Assembly (NCBI RefSeq): GCF_027857615.1
Contig: NZ_JAQIFT010000059.1
Location: 42,354-106,353 of the forward strand
Origin: Holtiella tumoricola
Lineage (GTDB): Bacteria; Bacillota; Clostridia; Lachnospirales; Cellulosilyticaceae
Length of the DNA stretch: 64,000 nucleotides
Direction of reading: 5' to 3'
Shown: piece after piece, positions 32,616 to 41,161 of the stretch
Position numbering within the stretch: position 1 is the stretch's first letter
Layout of the letters: each line of letters begins with the position of its first letter
Notes under the pieces: generated by a model
Databases searched by the model: none
What the model was told of the DNA's origin: nothing
What the model saw: the letters and a program-made list of their open reading frames with translations, nothing else
Position numbers and translations under genes: made by a program

Positions 32616-33221
32616 ATGATGCAAAGTGAAGGACTTAAGATCATCCTTTCTGGCCCATCGGGTTCAGGTAAAGGCACGATCGTAAAAGAATTAATCAAAG
32701 AAGATTTTATCTTATCTATTTCAGCTACAACAAGACAACCACGTGTAGGGGAACAAGATGAAGTGCATTATTTCTTCAAATCTGTAGAAGAATTTGAAGA
32801 AATGATTGAAAAAGGCGAGCTTTTAGAGTATGCTAATTTCTGCAACAATTATTATGGAACACCAAAAAGTTTCATTGATAAAAGTGTTGAAGAAGGTAAA
32901 GATGTTATTCTTGAGATTGAAGTTCAAGGAGCAATGCAAGTTAAAAGTGTATACCCTGATGCTATTTTTGTATTCATTATGCCACCAACTTTTGAAGAGT
33001 TGAAAAGCAGACTTATTGGACGTGGAACAGAAACTGATGATGTGATTGAAAAACGTTTAGCACGTGCAGTAGATGAACTTAAAATGTATAAAGAATACGA
33101 TTATATTGTTATTAATGACCGCTTAGAAGATGCAGTGGAACACATTAGAAATATTGTGAGAGCTGAGAAACTAAAAAGTTATAGATATAAAACTTATATT
33201 GAAGAAATGCTCACAAAATAA
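32616..33221 (+). CDS. gmk: Guanylate kinase
   Basis: A 201-residue enzyme phosphorylating GMP to GDP with ATP. The P-loop is LSGPSGSGKGT near the N-terminus. The GMP-binding region ISATTRQPRVGEQDEVHYFF and EYANFCNNYYGTP are typical, as is DVILEIEVQGAMQVK. Two adjacent ATG codons follow AAGGAGATA; the second, at 32619, has the better spacing (6 bases), which would give 200 residues. The enzyme supplies guanine nucleotides and is cotranscribed with rpoZ, whose product stabilises RNA polymerase and helps bind ppGpp in some species. Confidence 0.96.
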   Translation: MMQSEGLKIILSGPSGSGKGTIVKELIKEDFILSISATTRQPRVGEQDEVHYFFKSVEEFEEMIEKGELLEYANFCNNYYGTPKSFIDKSVEEGKDVILEIEVQGAMQVKSVYPDAIFVFIMPPTFEELKSRLIGRGTETDDVIEKRLARAVDELKMYKEYDYIVINDRLEDAVEHIRNIVRAEKLKSYRYKTYIEEMLTK

Positions 33222-33236
33222 AAGGAGGATTAATCC

Positions 33237-33533
33237 ATGTTACAACCATCATACACTCAACTTATGGAAAAATTAAATGAGGACGCAAACGAGAAAGTCG
33301 TTACAAGCCGTTACTCAATCATTATTGCTGCAGCGAGACGTGCAAGACAAATCATTGATATCGTTAATGAAGAATCAAACAGCAAAAATGCAGAGAAAGA
33401 TACACCAATTGATCCAATTCGTATCAAAGAAGCAGCTGAATTAAATGAAAAGCTTAAACATAAAAAATCTACATCAATTGCAGTAGACGAACTTTACGCA
33501 GGGAAAATTAAAATTAAAGAATTAGGAGAATAA
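33237..33533 (+). CDS. rpoZ: RNA polymerase omega subunit
   Basis: A 98-residue omega subunit. The conserved fold segments are PSYTQLMEKLNE, VTSRYSIIIAAARRARQI and, after a linker, KEAAELNEKLKHKKSTSIAVDEL, ending in YAGKIKIKEL. It binds the beta' subunit tail and helps core assembly. AAAGGAGGATTAATCC precedes the ATG. It follows gmk directly and is separated from priA by a hairpin that overlaps its own stop codon. The usual next gene in many Firmicutes, coaBC, is absent here. Confidence 0.95.
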   Translation: MLQPSYTQLMEKLNEDANEKVVTSRYSIIIAAARRARQIIDIVNEESNSKNAEKDTPIDPIRIKEAAELNEKLKHKKSTSIAVDELYAGKIKIKELGE

Positions 33534-33560
33534 ACAAGTGCTTGCACTTGTTTATTCTTT
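33528..33560 (+). terminator. Hairpin between rpoZ and priA
   Basis: 14-bp perfect inverted repeat GAATAAACAAGTGC / GCACTTGTTTATTC with only two bases between the arms, then three T. It overlaps the rpoZ stop. It may be a weak terminator or an mRNA processing site, so that priA and later genes are expressed less than gmk-rpoZ. Confidence 0.6.
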
Positions 33561-33580
33561 ATGTAAGGTAGGCGTTAAGT

Positions 33581-35845
33581 ATGAGTAAGTATGTACAAGT
33601 GATTATGAACTTTGCTAAAACAGAAGAAATCGATCGTTTGTTTACTTACAGTATTCCTATTCATTTAGCACAAAAAGTATCTATTGGGCAACGAGTGAAG
33701 GTTCCTTTTGGACAAGGGAATCGTACACAAGTTGCTTTTGTTATACATTTACTAGACAACCTAACAGAAGGAAACTATAGGATTAAGCCCATTTTAGAGC
33801 TTTTTGATGAGGAACCCCTTTTAAGTTTAGAACAGGTGAATCTGGCCCGATTTTTAGTGAATTATTATGGGTGTACTTTTGCAATGGCATTAGAACTTAT
33901 TTTACCACCAGGTATGGCAAAGACACCTTATAGGCCTTTGCCGGAAACAGAAACTTATATTTGTCGTGGGTTAAGTCTAAATGACTTAGAGAAGTATATT
34001 GCAAAGGAAAGTACAAAGGAAAGTACAAAGAAAAGCTTTGATAAACAGCGTGCGATCTTAACGCTATTTATGATGGAAGAAGCTATTTCGCTTGAGGAGC
34101 TTAAAAAGAGTCAAGAGGTTAGTCCATCTAGTTTAAATACGCTGATTAAAAAGGAAATCTTAAGAAAAGAAGAAAGACTTAAGGTTTTTATTCCAAATCC
34201 TATTGCATACGATGCTTTTAAAGTGCTTAATGAAGAGCAACAAATGGCCAAAGATAAAATTTATCAGGCTATTGAAAGTCCTTATTACAAAGGTGTACTT
34301 CTTGAAGGGGTTACAGGTAGTGGTAAAACAGAAGTTTTTTTAACTGCTATTTGTAAAGTACTCGAAGAAGGTGGTAGTGCTATTGTACTGATACCAGAAA
34401 TTGCACTCACTAGGCAGACTTTAATGCGCTTTCGGGAGCGTTTTGGAAATGTAGTGGCCCTTACCCATAGTCGTATGGGGAGTGGAGAAAGGCAAAGACT
34501 TTATCAAGAGGCAAAAGAAGGTAAAATACGTGTTATGATTGGTCCACGTAGTGCAGTTTTTATGCCAATGGTTGACTTAAAGCTGATTGTAATTGATGAG
34601 GAACATGAAGCAACTTATAAATCAGAGACTACACCTAAATATCATGCGACAGATGTAGCGAGAAGAAGAATGATAGAATGTGGGGGGACACTGATTTTAG
34701 CTTCGGCAACCCCAAGTCTTGAAAGTTACTATCAAATGCAAGAGGGTGAACTTGAATTGGTTCCACTTACAAAACGTATTGGTGGGGCCACACTGCCCTA
34801 TGTTCAGATTGTGGATATGAGACGAGAACTTCAAAATGGCAATATGCAGATTATCAGTGGTGCATTACATGAAGCTATAGAAAGAACGCTTATTGCTGGG
34901 AATCAAGTTATGTTACTGATCAATAGAAGAGGACATTCTACATTTATTAACTGCCGTAACTGTGGTTATGTTGTAAAATGTAAACACTGTGATATTGCCA
35001 TGACCTATCATAGACAATCAGGTTATTTAGAGTGCCATTATTGTGGACATAAAGAAATGATTCCAACGATCTGTCCAAGCTGTGGAAGCAGTCATATTAG
35101 ATTTTTTGGCAGTGGAACAGAAAAGGTGGAAGAGTACTTGCAAAATTATTTTGGGGCCTACGGGATCGGACGTATGGACTTTGATACGACTTCTGGTAAA
35201 GAAGGGCATAGTAAAGTGCTTGAAGCTTTTCAAAAGCATGATTTTAATGTCTTAGTAGGGACGCAGATGATTGCAAAAGGACATGACTTTCCAGATGTAA
35301 CCTTAGTTGGAATTATTGCAGCAGATCAAGCGCTTTATCTTCAAGATTTTAGGAGTGAAGAAAGAACGTATCAGCTTATTACACAGACACTAGGAAGAGC
35401 TGGACGAGGAGATAAAAAGGGTGAAGTTATTATCCAAACTTACAGTCCAGAGAATATGGTGTTAGAGAAAATTAAATATAATCAGCAACAAGCATTTTAT
35501 GAAGATCAACTTAAAGTAAGAAAATTACTTGGTTATCCACCTTATACCCATTTATTTAGTTTAGTTGTTTCTGGTAAAAATGAGACAGAAGTCATTCAAA
35601 AAGTGCATACGTTAAAGTATTATTATGAATACTACAATAAAAAAGGACTTTTTCGTATTGTTGGACCAGCAGCAGCAACCATTAGTAAAATTGCGGATGA
35701 ATATAGATGGCAATTGATTATGATGGGTGTAGAGCGAGAAAAAGTGCTGATTTATGGAAAATATTGTTTAAATAAGTTTATTAATCGAGAAAATACTGGT
35801 ACAATAAAAATAAATTGGGATATAGACCCAAGAAGTATGTTTTAA
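33581..35845 (+). CDS. priA: Primosomal protein N' (PriA helicase)
   Basis: A 754-residue replication-restart helicase. The N-terminal DNA-binding domain (about 1-105) starts VQVIMNFAKTEEIDRLFTYSIP. The helicase core has Walker A GVTGSGKTEVF, then IDEEHEATYKSE (DEEH box), SATPSLESY and the motif VI QTLGRAGRGDKKGE. Between the lobes are eight zinc-binding cysteines (CRNCGYVVKCKHC, CHYCGHKE, CPSCGSS). A perfect 12-bp tandem duplication (AAAGGAAAGTAC twice, 34003-34026) inserts KESTKEST in the linker after the first domain. It starts 20 bases after the rpoZ hairpin, and def follows immediately after the stop. Confidence 0.96.
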   Translation: MSKYVQVIMNFAKTEEIDRLFTYSIPIHLAQKVSIGQRVKVPFGQGNRTQVAFVIHLLDNLTEGNYRIKPILELFDEEPLLSLEQVNLARFLVNYYGCTFAMALELILPPGMAKTPYRPLPETETYICRGLSLNDLEKYIAKESTKESTKKSFDKQRAILTLFMMEEAISLEELKKSQEVSPSSLNTLIKKEILRKEERLKVFIPNPIAYDAFKVLNEEQQMAKDKIYQAIESPYYKGVLLEGVTGSGKTEVFLTAICKVLEEGGSAIVLIPEIALTRQTLMRFRERFGNVVALTHSRMGSGERQRLYQEAKEGKIRVMIGPRSAVFMPMVDLKLIVIDEEHEATYKSETTPKYHATDVARRRMIECGGTLILASATPSLESYYQMQEGELELVPLTKRIGGATLPYVQIVDMRRELQNGNMQIISGALHEAIERTLIAGNQVMLLINRRGHSTFINCRNCGYVVKCKHCDIAMTYHRQSGYLECHYCGHKEMIPTICPSCGSSHIRFFGSGTEKVEEYLQNYFGAYGIGRMDFDTTSGKEGHSKVLEAFQKHDFNVLVGTQMIAKGHDFPDVTLVGIIAADQALYLQDFRSEERTYQLITQTLGRAGRGDKKGEVIIQTYSPENMVLEKIKYNQQQAFYEDQLKVRKLLGYPPYTHLFSLVVSGKNETEVIQKVHTLKYYYEYYNKKGLFRIVGPAAATISKIADEYRWQLIMMGVEREKVLIYGKYCLNKFINRENTGTIKINWDIDPRSMF

Positions 35846-35860
35846 ATGAAGGAGGCAATT

Positions 35861-36331
35861 ATGGCGACACGTACAATACGTATAGAAAGTGACCCATTAC
35901 TTAGAAAAGTATCTAAAGAGGTTACAAAATTTGATGAATCTTTATGGGCGTTATTAGATGATATGACAGAAACTATGTATCATGCAGATGGGGTAGGTCT
36001 TGCGGCTCCACAAATTGGGTTATTAAAACGTATTTTTGTAGTAGATATTGGTGAAGGTGTTATTGAATTTATAAACCCAGAAATCCTTGAAGTAGAAGGC
36101 GAACAATTTGGTGAAGAAGGTTGCTTAAGTGTACCTAAAAAATACGGTGCAGTAAGAAGACCAAATTATGCGAAGTTACGTGCTCAAGATCGTCATGGAA
36201 ATTGGTTTGAAGTAGAAGGCGAAGAACTTATGGCACGTGCAATGCTACACGAAAATGATCACTTAAATGGTAAACTTTTTGTGGATTTAGTGGAAGGCGA
36301 TTTAGTAGAATTTACAGAAGATAACCAGTAG
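35861..36331 (+). CDS. def: Peptide deformylase
   Basis: A 156-residue metalloenzyme that removes the formyl group from nascent proteins. All three motifs are present: GVGLAAPQIG (44-53), EEGCLSVP with ligand Cys88, and HENDHLNG with ligands His130 and His134 and catalytic Glu131 (usually HEIDHLDG). I chose ATG 35861 because AAGGAGG lies five bases upstream. An ATG at 35846 directly abutting the priA stop would place the ribosome binding site inside the gene. It is coupled to fmt, which starts 9 bases later: the two act at opposite ends of the formylation cycle. Confidence 0.95.
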   Translation: MATRTIRIESDPLLRKVSKEVTKFDESLWALLDDMTETMYHADGVGLAAPQIGLLKRIFVVDIGEGVIEFINPEILEVEGEQFGEEGCLSVPKKYGAVRRPNYAKLRAQDRHGNWFEVEGEELMARAMLHENDHLNGKLFVDLVEGDLVEFTEDNQ

Positions 36332-36340
36332 GAGGTAATC

Positions 36341-37276
36341 ATGAATATTATTTTTATGGGAACACCTGATTTTTCAGTTCCTACACTACAAATGTTGATT
36401 GATGAAGGACATAATGTGTTAGCTGTTGTTACACAACCGGATAGACCAAAAGGTCGTGGAAACAAAGTTTTAATGCCACCAGTTAAAGAGCTTGCTCTAA
36501 AATATGATTTACCTGTATTACAGCCAGAACGTGTAAAAGGTAATGAAGAATTTCTTAACCACATAAAAACTTTAAATCCAGATGTTATGGTTGTAGTAGC
36601 ATATGGTCAAATCTTGCCAGAATCCGTATTAGAAGTACCAAGTCTTGGATGTATTAATATTCATGGCTCACTCCTTCCTAAGTACAGAGGTGCTGCACCA
36701 ATTCAATGGAGTATTCTAGATGAAGAAAAAGAAACTGGTGTAACCATTATGTATATGGATAAAGGAATGGATACAGGGGATATGCTTTATAAAAAGTCTA
36801 TGCCAATTGATCCAAGTGATACTTATGAATCTTTACATGATAAGATGAAAATTGTAGGTGCACAGGCACTTAAAGAAGCTATGCCTATGATTGAAGCTGG
36901 TGGAAAAGAAAGAGAAAAGCAAGATGATAACCAAGCAACTTATGCCTCTATGATTCAAAAAGCATTAGGTGAGATTAATTGGGAAAAATCTAACCATGAA
37001 ATTGATGCTAAAGTCAGAGGTCTTAATCCATGGCCTGTAGCCTATACTTACTATGAAGGGCAACCAATGAAAGTATGGCAAACAAGTATGACCAATGAAA
37101 ATACCGATTATGCACCAGGTACAATTATTGAAGTTGATAAGGCTGGGATGCATGTGCAAACTGGAAATGGGATCTTAATTATTGAGGAGATACAAGCACC
37201 TAATAAAAAGAGAATGCCTGTATCAGAATACATTAAGGGGAATAGTATTGAAAAGGGCAGACTATTAGGGAACTAA
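36341..37276 (+). CDS. fmt: Methionyl-tRNA formyltransferase
   Basis: A 311-residue enzyme that formylates initiator Met-tRNA using 10-formyl-THF. MNIIFMGTPDFSVPTL is the typical N-terminus. The catalytic motif is INIHGSLLPKYRGAAPIQW, with the active Asp in GVTIMYMDKGMDTGDML. The C-terminal tRNA-binding domain begins near 205 (INWEKSNHEIDAKVRGLNPWPVAYT). TAGGAGGTAATC precedes the ATG. Its position after def is the standard arrangement. Confidence 0.96.
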   Translation: MNIIFMGTPDFSVPTLQMLIDEGHNVLAVVTQPDRPKGRGNKVLMPPVKELALKYDLPVLQPERVKGNEEFLNHIKTLNPDVMVVVAYGQILPESVLEVPSLGCINIHGSLLPKYRGAAPIQWSILDEEKETGVTIMYMDKGMDTGDMLYKKSMPIDPSDTYESLHDKMKIVGAQALKEAMPMIEAGGKEREKQDDNQATYASMIQKALGEINWEKSNHEIDAKVRGLNPWPVAYTYYEGQPMKVWQTSMTNENTDYAPGTIIEVDKAGMHVQTGNGILIIEEIQAPNKKRMPVSEYIKGNSIEKGRLLGN

Positions 37277-37292
37277 GATAGGAGCTGATGGT

Positions 37293-37985
37293 ATGCATGG
37301 AACTTCCAATTCTTTATATTGGATTTTATTTTTAGGGATTTCAATTGTACCTTTATGGGCAAGTATGAAGTTACAAAGCACATTTAGTAAATATTCTAGA
37401 GTGCGTTGCTTGTCAGGATATACGGGAGAAGAGGCAGCAAGAAGAATTTTGATGATTCATCATTTGGGGAATATTGGTATTAGACCCATCAGAGGTTCTA
37501 TGACTGATCATTATAACCCAATGAAAAAAGAGATTGGTCTTTCAGAGACAACTTATAGCCTGAATTCAATTGCGGCCGTAAGTGTTGCAGCCCATGAAGT
37601 GGGGCATGTATTACAAGAGTCTGAGCAATATGGATTCTTGAACTTACGTCATAAGCTTATCCCAGTTACTAATTTTGCAAACAGTCTATCCTTACCAATG
37701 GTATTTTTAGGTGCCATTACTTCATTGAATGGACTGTTATGGATTGGTATTATTCTCTTTAGCTTTACAACACTTTTTAGTTTTGTGACATTACCTGTAG
37801 AATTTAATGCTTCTAAGCGTGCGCTTGTTGCACTTTCAAATAGCGGTATTTTGTCAGATGAAGAGTTAGATGGAGCAAAAGAGGTCCTTCAAGCTGCAGC
37901 CCTTACTTATGTAGCAGGTGCTGCCACTTCCTTAATGATGCTACTTAGACTATTGCTGATTTATGGTGGAAATGATAGAGATTAA
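37293..37985 (+). CDS. YugP-type membrane zinc metallopeptidase
   Basis: A 230-residue integral membrane protein of the YugP family (DUF2268/M48-like group). The metal motif is AAHEVGHVLQ (His101, Glu102, His105), on the cytosolic side after an N-terminal membrane helix at about 8-25. Two further hydrophobic segments lie at about 125-170, and a last one near the C-terminus (ALTYVAGAATSLMMLLRLLLIY). PVEFNASKRALVAL, with its conserved Glu, is the third ligand region in family members. The substrate is unknown. It often lies between fmt and rsmB in clostridia, as here. It is followed by a terminator-like hairpin, so rsmB and later genes may have reduced read-through. Confidence 0.85.
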   Translation: MHGTSNSLYWILFLGISIVPLWASMKLQSTFSKYSRVRCLSGYTGEEAARRILMIHHLGNIGIRPIRGSMTDHYNPMKKEIGLSETTYSLNSIAAVSVAAHEVGHVLQESEQYGFLNLRHKLIPVTNFANSLSLPMVFLGAITSLNGLLWIGIILFSFTTLFSFVTLPVEFNASKRALVALSNSGILSDEELDGAKEVLQAAALTYVAGAATSLMMLLRLLLIYGGNDRD

Positions 37986-38017
37986 AAAGGGGCTGTTTTT
38001 AATAGCCTCTTTTTTTT
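37984..38017 (+). terminator. Terminator-like hairpin before rsmB
   Basis: AAAAAGGGGCT / AGCCTCTTTTT (one G-U pair) with a 9-nt loop and a T-run inside the cluster. No strong new promoter is visible before rsmB, so it is probably partial. Confidence 0.75.
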
Positions 38018-38034
38018 AGGAAAGAGGATAAAGT

Positions 38035-39345
38035 ATGAAAGCAAAACCGATAAGAGAAGTTATTGCACAAATTTTAACGGATTTAGAAAAAGATGAAACT
38101 TATTTACAACTAGCACTAAAAAAAGAGTTAGATCAATTAGAAGGTAAAGATAAAAGTTTTGCAAATGAAGTTATTTATGGAACTATTAAATGGAGACTTC
38201 GTTTAGATTATATTATTAATCAATTTTCAAAGACACCTGTTAAGAAGATGAAGCCTTTAGTACGTAGTATTATGCGCATGAGTGTTTATCAATTACTTTT
38301 TTTAGATAAGGTACCAGCTTCAGCAGTTATCAATGAAGCAGTAAAAATTATGCATAAGCGTAAAATGAGTAATTTAGCTGGATTTATAAATGGAACACTT
38401 AGAAATATTGAAAGACAAAAGGATACCATTACTTATCCAAGTTTAAGTGTGTACTATTCTATACCAGAATGGATTATTGATAGATGGGTAGAAGCTTATG
38501 GTGAAGAAAAAACAAAGCTTATTTGTGAAAGTTTATCACAACGTGCTAAGATTTGTATTCGTACAAATACCTTAAAAATTACAAAAGAAGCATTAAAAGG
38601 AGAACTTGAAAAAGAAGGTATAGAAATTCTAGAAGAAGGTTTTGTACCTGAAAGCTTTTATATCAAGACAGGACTAGGTATTCATCATAGCCCATCTTAT
38701 AAAGCAGGACTATGGACTGTACAAGATGAAAGTGCTATGTTAGTGGGGCATGTATTAGCACCACTAAAAGGTGAACGTATATTAGATATGTGTAGTGCAC
38801 CAGGAGGTAAAACAACACATCTAGCAGCTCTTATGGAAAATGAGGGAGAAGTAGTTGGGTGTGATGTCCATGAACATAAGATTGAACTTATTGAGAAAAA
38901 TGCTACAAGACTTGGCACTACGATTATAAAAGGAACATTACAAAATGGGCTTGTAGAGTGTAAAGAGTGGGTTGGGCAGTTTGATAAAGTTTTACTTGAT
39001 GCACCTTGTTCTGGATTAGGTATTATGAAGCGTAAGCCAGATATACGGTATACAAAAGATGATACAGCCATTAAAGAAATTAATGAGATTCAAAAAGGAT
39101 TAATGGATCAAGCTGTAAAATATCTTAAAGAAGATGGCATACTTGTTTATAGTACATGTACATTAACCCGAGAAGAAAACCAAGATATGGTCATTTATGC
39201 CAAAGAATTAGGTTTAAAAACAGATTCTATACCTTTTAACTTACCAGAGTGTTTAAAATCTGAGGTACATGACAATGCTTATATTGAGATTTTACCATAT
39301 TTAGAAGAAACAGATGGCTTTTTTATTGCTAGGTTTAGAAAGTAA
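38035..39345 (+). CDS. rsmB: 16S rRNA m5C967 methyltransferase RsmB
   Basis: A 436-residue SAM-dependent methyltransferase. The N-terminal NusB-like RNA-binding domain (about 1-145) is followed by the catalytic domain with LDMCSAPGGKTTHLA (SAM site), VLLDAPCSGLG (motif IV, release cysteine) and VYSTCTLTREENQ (motif VI, nucleophilic cysteine). AAAGAGGATAAAGT precedes the ATG. It is followed by rlmN after 12 bases; both modify rRNA. Confidence 0.95.
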   Translation: MKAKPIREVIAQILTDLEKDETYLQLALKKELDQLEGKDKSFANEVIYGTIKWRLRLDYIINQFSKTPVKKMKPLVRSIMRMSVYQLLFLDKVPASAVINEAVKIMHKRKMSNLAGFINGTLRNIERQKDTITYPSLSVYYSIPEWIIDRWVEAYGEEKTKLICESLSQRAKICIRTNTLKITKEALKGELEKEGIEILEEGFVPESFYIKTGLGIHHSPSYKAGLWTVQDESAMLVGHVLAPLKGERILDMCSAPGGKTTHLAALMENEGEVVGCDVHEHKIELIEKNATRLGTTIIKGTLQNGLVECKEWVGQFDKVLLDAPCSGLGIMKRKPDIRYTKDDTAIKEINEIQKGLMDQAVKYLKEDGILVYSTCTLTREENQDMVIYAKELGLKTDSIPFNLPECLKSEVHDNAYIEILPYLEETDGFFIARFRK

Positions 39346-39357
39346 AGGAGTAGAAAC

Positions 39358-40395
39358 ATGAATGATATTATTAGCATGAATTTGACAGAGCTTGAATTAT
39401 TAATGCAAGAAATGAAACAAGGTAAGTTTAGAGCAAAGCAACTTTTTGATTGGCTTCATAACAAAATGGTGTGGAATTATGACGAAATGAGTAACTTACC
39501 AGCAACTTTAAGAAACGAATTAAAAGAAAAATTTCCTTTAACTTCTATAAAAATCTTAGAAAAATATGAATCTCAAATAGATGGTACAATAAAGTACTTG
39601 TTTGAATTGTCTGATTCCCATATAATAGAAAGTGTTTTAATGCGTTATAAACATGGTAATTCTATTTGTATTTCTTCACAAGTAGGATGTCGTATGGGAT
39701 GTAAATTTTGCGCATCCACACTTGAAGGCCTTGTTAGAAATTTAAAAGTATCTGAAATGCTTGGTCAAATTTATCAGGCTCAGCTTGATACAGGAGAACG
39801 TATTTCTAACATCGTTATCATGGGAAGCGGAGAACCGTTAGAATATATGGACATTACGACGAAGTTTGTGGAACTTATTAATCATGAATTAGGTCAAAAT
39901 ATAGGACAGCGTCATATTACTGTTTCAACATGTGGTCTTGTACCTAAAATTTATGAACTAGCAGATAGAGGGTTCCAAATTACACTTGCTATTTCTTTAC
40001 ATGCTACGACAGACGAAAAACGACGTGAAGTTATGCCTATTGCAAAGAAATACAGCATTGCAGAAATTTTAGAAGCATGTAAGTATTATATTGATCAAAC
40101 TGGACGTCGTATCACCTTTGAATACTCATTAATTCAAGGGGAAAATGATAGTGTAGAAGATGCGATGCGCCTTGCTAAACTACTCAAGGGAATGTTAGCA
40201 CATGTGAATTTAATTCCTGTTAATCCAATAGAAGAACGTGGCTATAAAGCAGCAACAAATCATAGTATTGAAGATTTTGCTGACGTATTAAAATCTAATC
40301 ACATAGAGACAACTGTACGCCGTACACTTGGACAAGATATCGATGCAGCATGCGGACAGTTAAGGCGAAGGTATCTACAAAAAAGAGGTGAATAG
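39358..40395 (+). CDS. rlmN: 23S rRNA (A2503-C2)/tRNA A37 methyltransferase RlmN
   Basis: A 345-residue radical SAM methylase. The cluster motif is CRMGCKFC (Cys111, Cys115, Cys118). The methyl-carrying cysteine is Cys332 in IDAACGQLRRRY. MGSGEPLEYM and the ISLHATTDEKRREVMP stretch are family-typical. It is distinguished from Cfr by the general RlmN-like N-terminus (LTELELLMQEMKQGKFRAKQLFDW). AAAGGAGTAGAAAC precedes the ATG. stp begins 1 base after the stop. Confidence 0.95.
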   Translation: MNDIISMNLTELELLMQEMKQGKFRAKQLFDWLHNKMVWNYDEMSNLPATLRNELKEKFPLTSIKILEKYESQIDGTIKYLFELSDSHIIESVLMRYKHGNSICISSQVGCRMGCKFCASTLEGLVRNLKVSEMLGQIYQAQLDTGERISNIVIMGSGEPLEYMDITTKFVELINHELGQNIGQRHITVSTCGLVPKIYELADRGFQITLAISLHATTDEKRREVMPIAKKYSIAEILEACKYYIDQTGRRITFEYSLIQGENDSVEDAMRLAKLLKGMLAHVNLIPVNPIEERGYKAATNHSIEDFADVLKSNHIETTVRRTLGQDIDAACGQLRRRYLQKRGE

Positions 40396-40396
40396 C

Positions 40397-41161
40397 ATGA
40401 TTGCTGTTGGAAAAGTAAATATTGGCATGAGACGAAGTAAAAATGAAGATAGTGTATTTGTGTCTAACGAATCCGTTGGACCACTGCCTAATCTTTATAT
40501 CGTTGCCGATGGTATGGGGGGGCATAAAGCAGGGGCAATAGCAAGTAAGTTAGCTATTGATGCTTTTTGCGATTATATAGAAGGACATAAGAGTAATAGT
40601 TTAGGATCAGAAGAAAATCTTATTTTACTCTTAAAGAGAGGTATTTTGCATGCCAATTATGTAATCTATAATAAAGGACTTGAAAATCCTGATTATACAG
40701 GTATGGGTACAACAATTACATTATGTACAGTTATAGATGGTAATGCCTATATTGCCCATGTAGGAGATACGAGACTTTATTGTATGAATTCCAATCAAAT
40801 TAAGCAAGTAACGGTTGACCATTCACTTGTTCAAGAAATGCTAGAGCAGGGCATGATTACACAAAATGATGCACAAGAACACCCTCAAAGGCATGTGATC
40901 ACACGTGCCGTTGGTACATATGAACAAGTAAAAGTCGATACGCTTAAGCAATCTTTAAATGGTGTAGAATATATGTTACTTTGTTCAGATGGCTTAACAT
41001 CTATGATGAGTGAAGAGACAATACACAAATTAATTTATGCATCCTATTCAGATATAGAAGGCACAATCGATCATTTGATTGAAAAAGCTAATGAGGCTGG
41101 AGGGGTAGATAACATTGCGGTTATCATTGTAAAAAAAGGTGAGGTGAATACAACATGTTAG
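40397..41161 (+). CDS. stp: PP2C-type Ser/Thr phosphatase (PrpC/Stp)
   Basis: A 254-residue metal-dependent phosphatase that reverses PrkC phosphorylation. The metal-binding motifs are RRSKNEDS near the N-terminus, VADGMGGHKAG, MGTTIT, HVGDTRLY, LLCSDGLTSMM and GGVDNIAVI. I chose ATG 40397, preceded by AGAGGTG at the right distance; an in-frame GTG at 40388 would lie inside rlmN. Its stop overlaps the prkC start by seven bases (41155-41161), so phosphatase and kinase are translationally coupled. Confidence 0.95.
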   Translation: MIAVGKVNIGMRRSKNEDSVFVSNESVGPLPNLYIVADGMGGHKAGAIASKLAIDAFCDYIEGHKSNSLGSEENLILLLKRGILHANYVIYNKGLENPDYTGMGTTITLCTVIDGNAYIAHVGDTRLYCMNSNQIKQVTVDHSLVQEMLEQGMITQNDAQEHPQRHVITRAVGTYEQVKVDTLKQSLNGVEYMLLCSDGLTSMMSEETIHKLIYASYSDIEGTIDHLIEKANEAGGVDNIAVIIVKKGEVNTTC

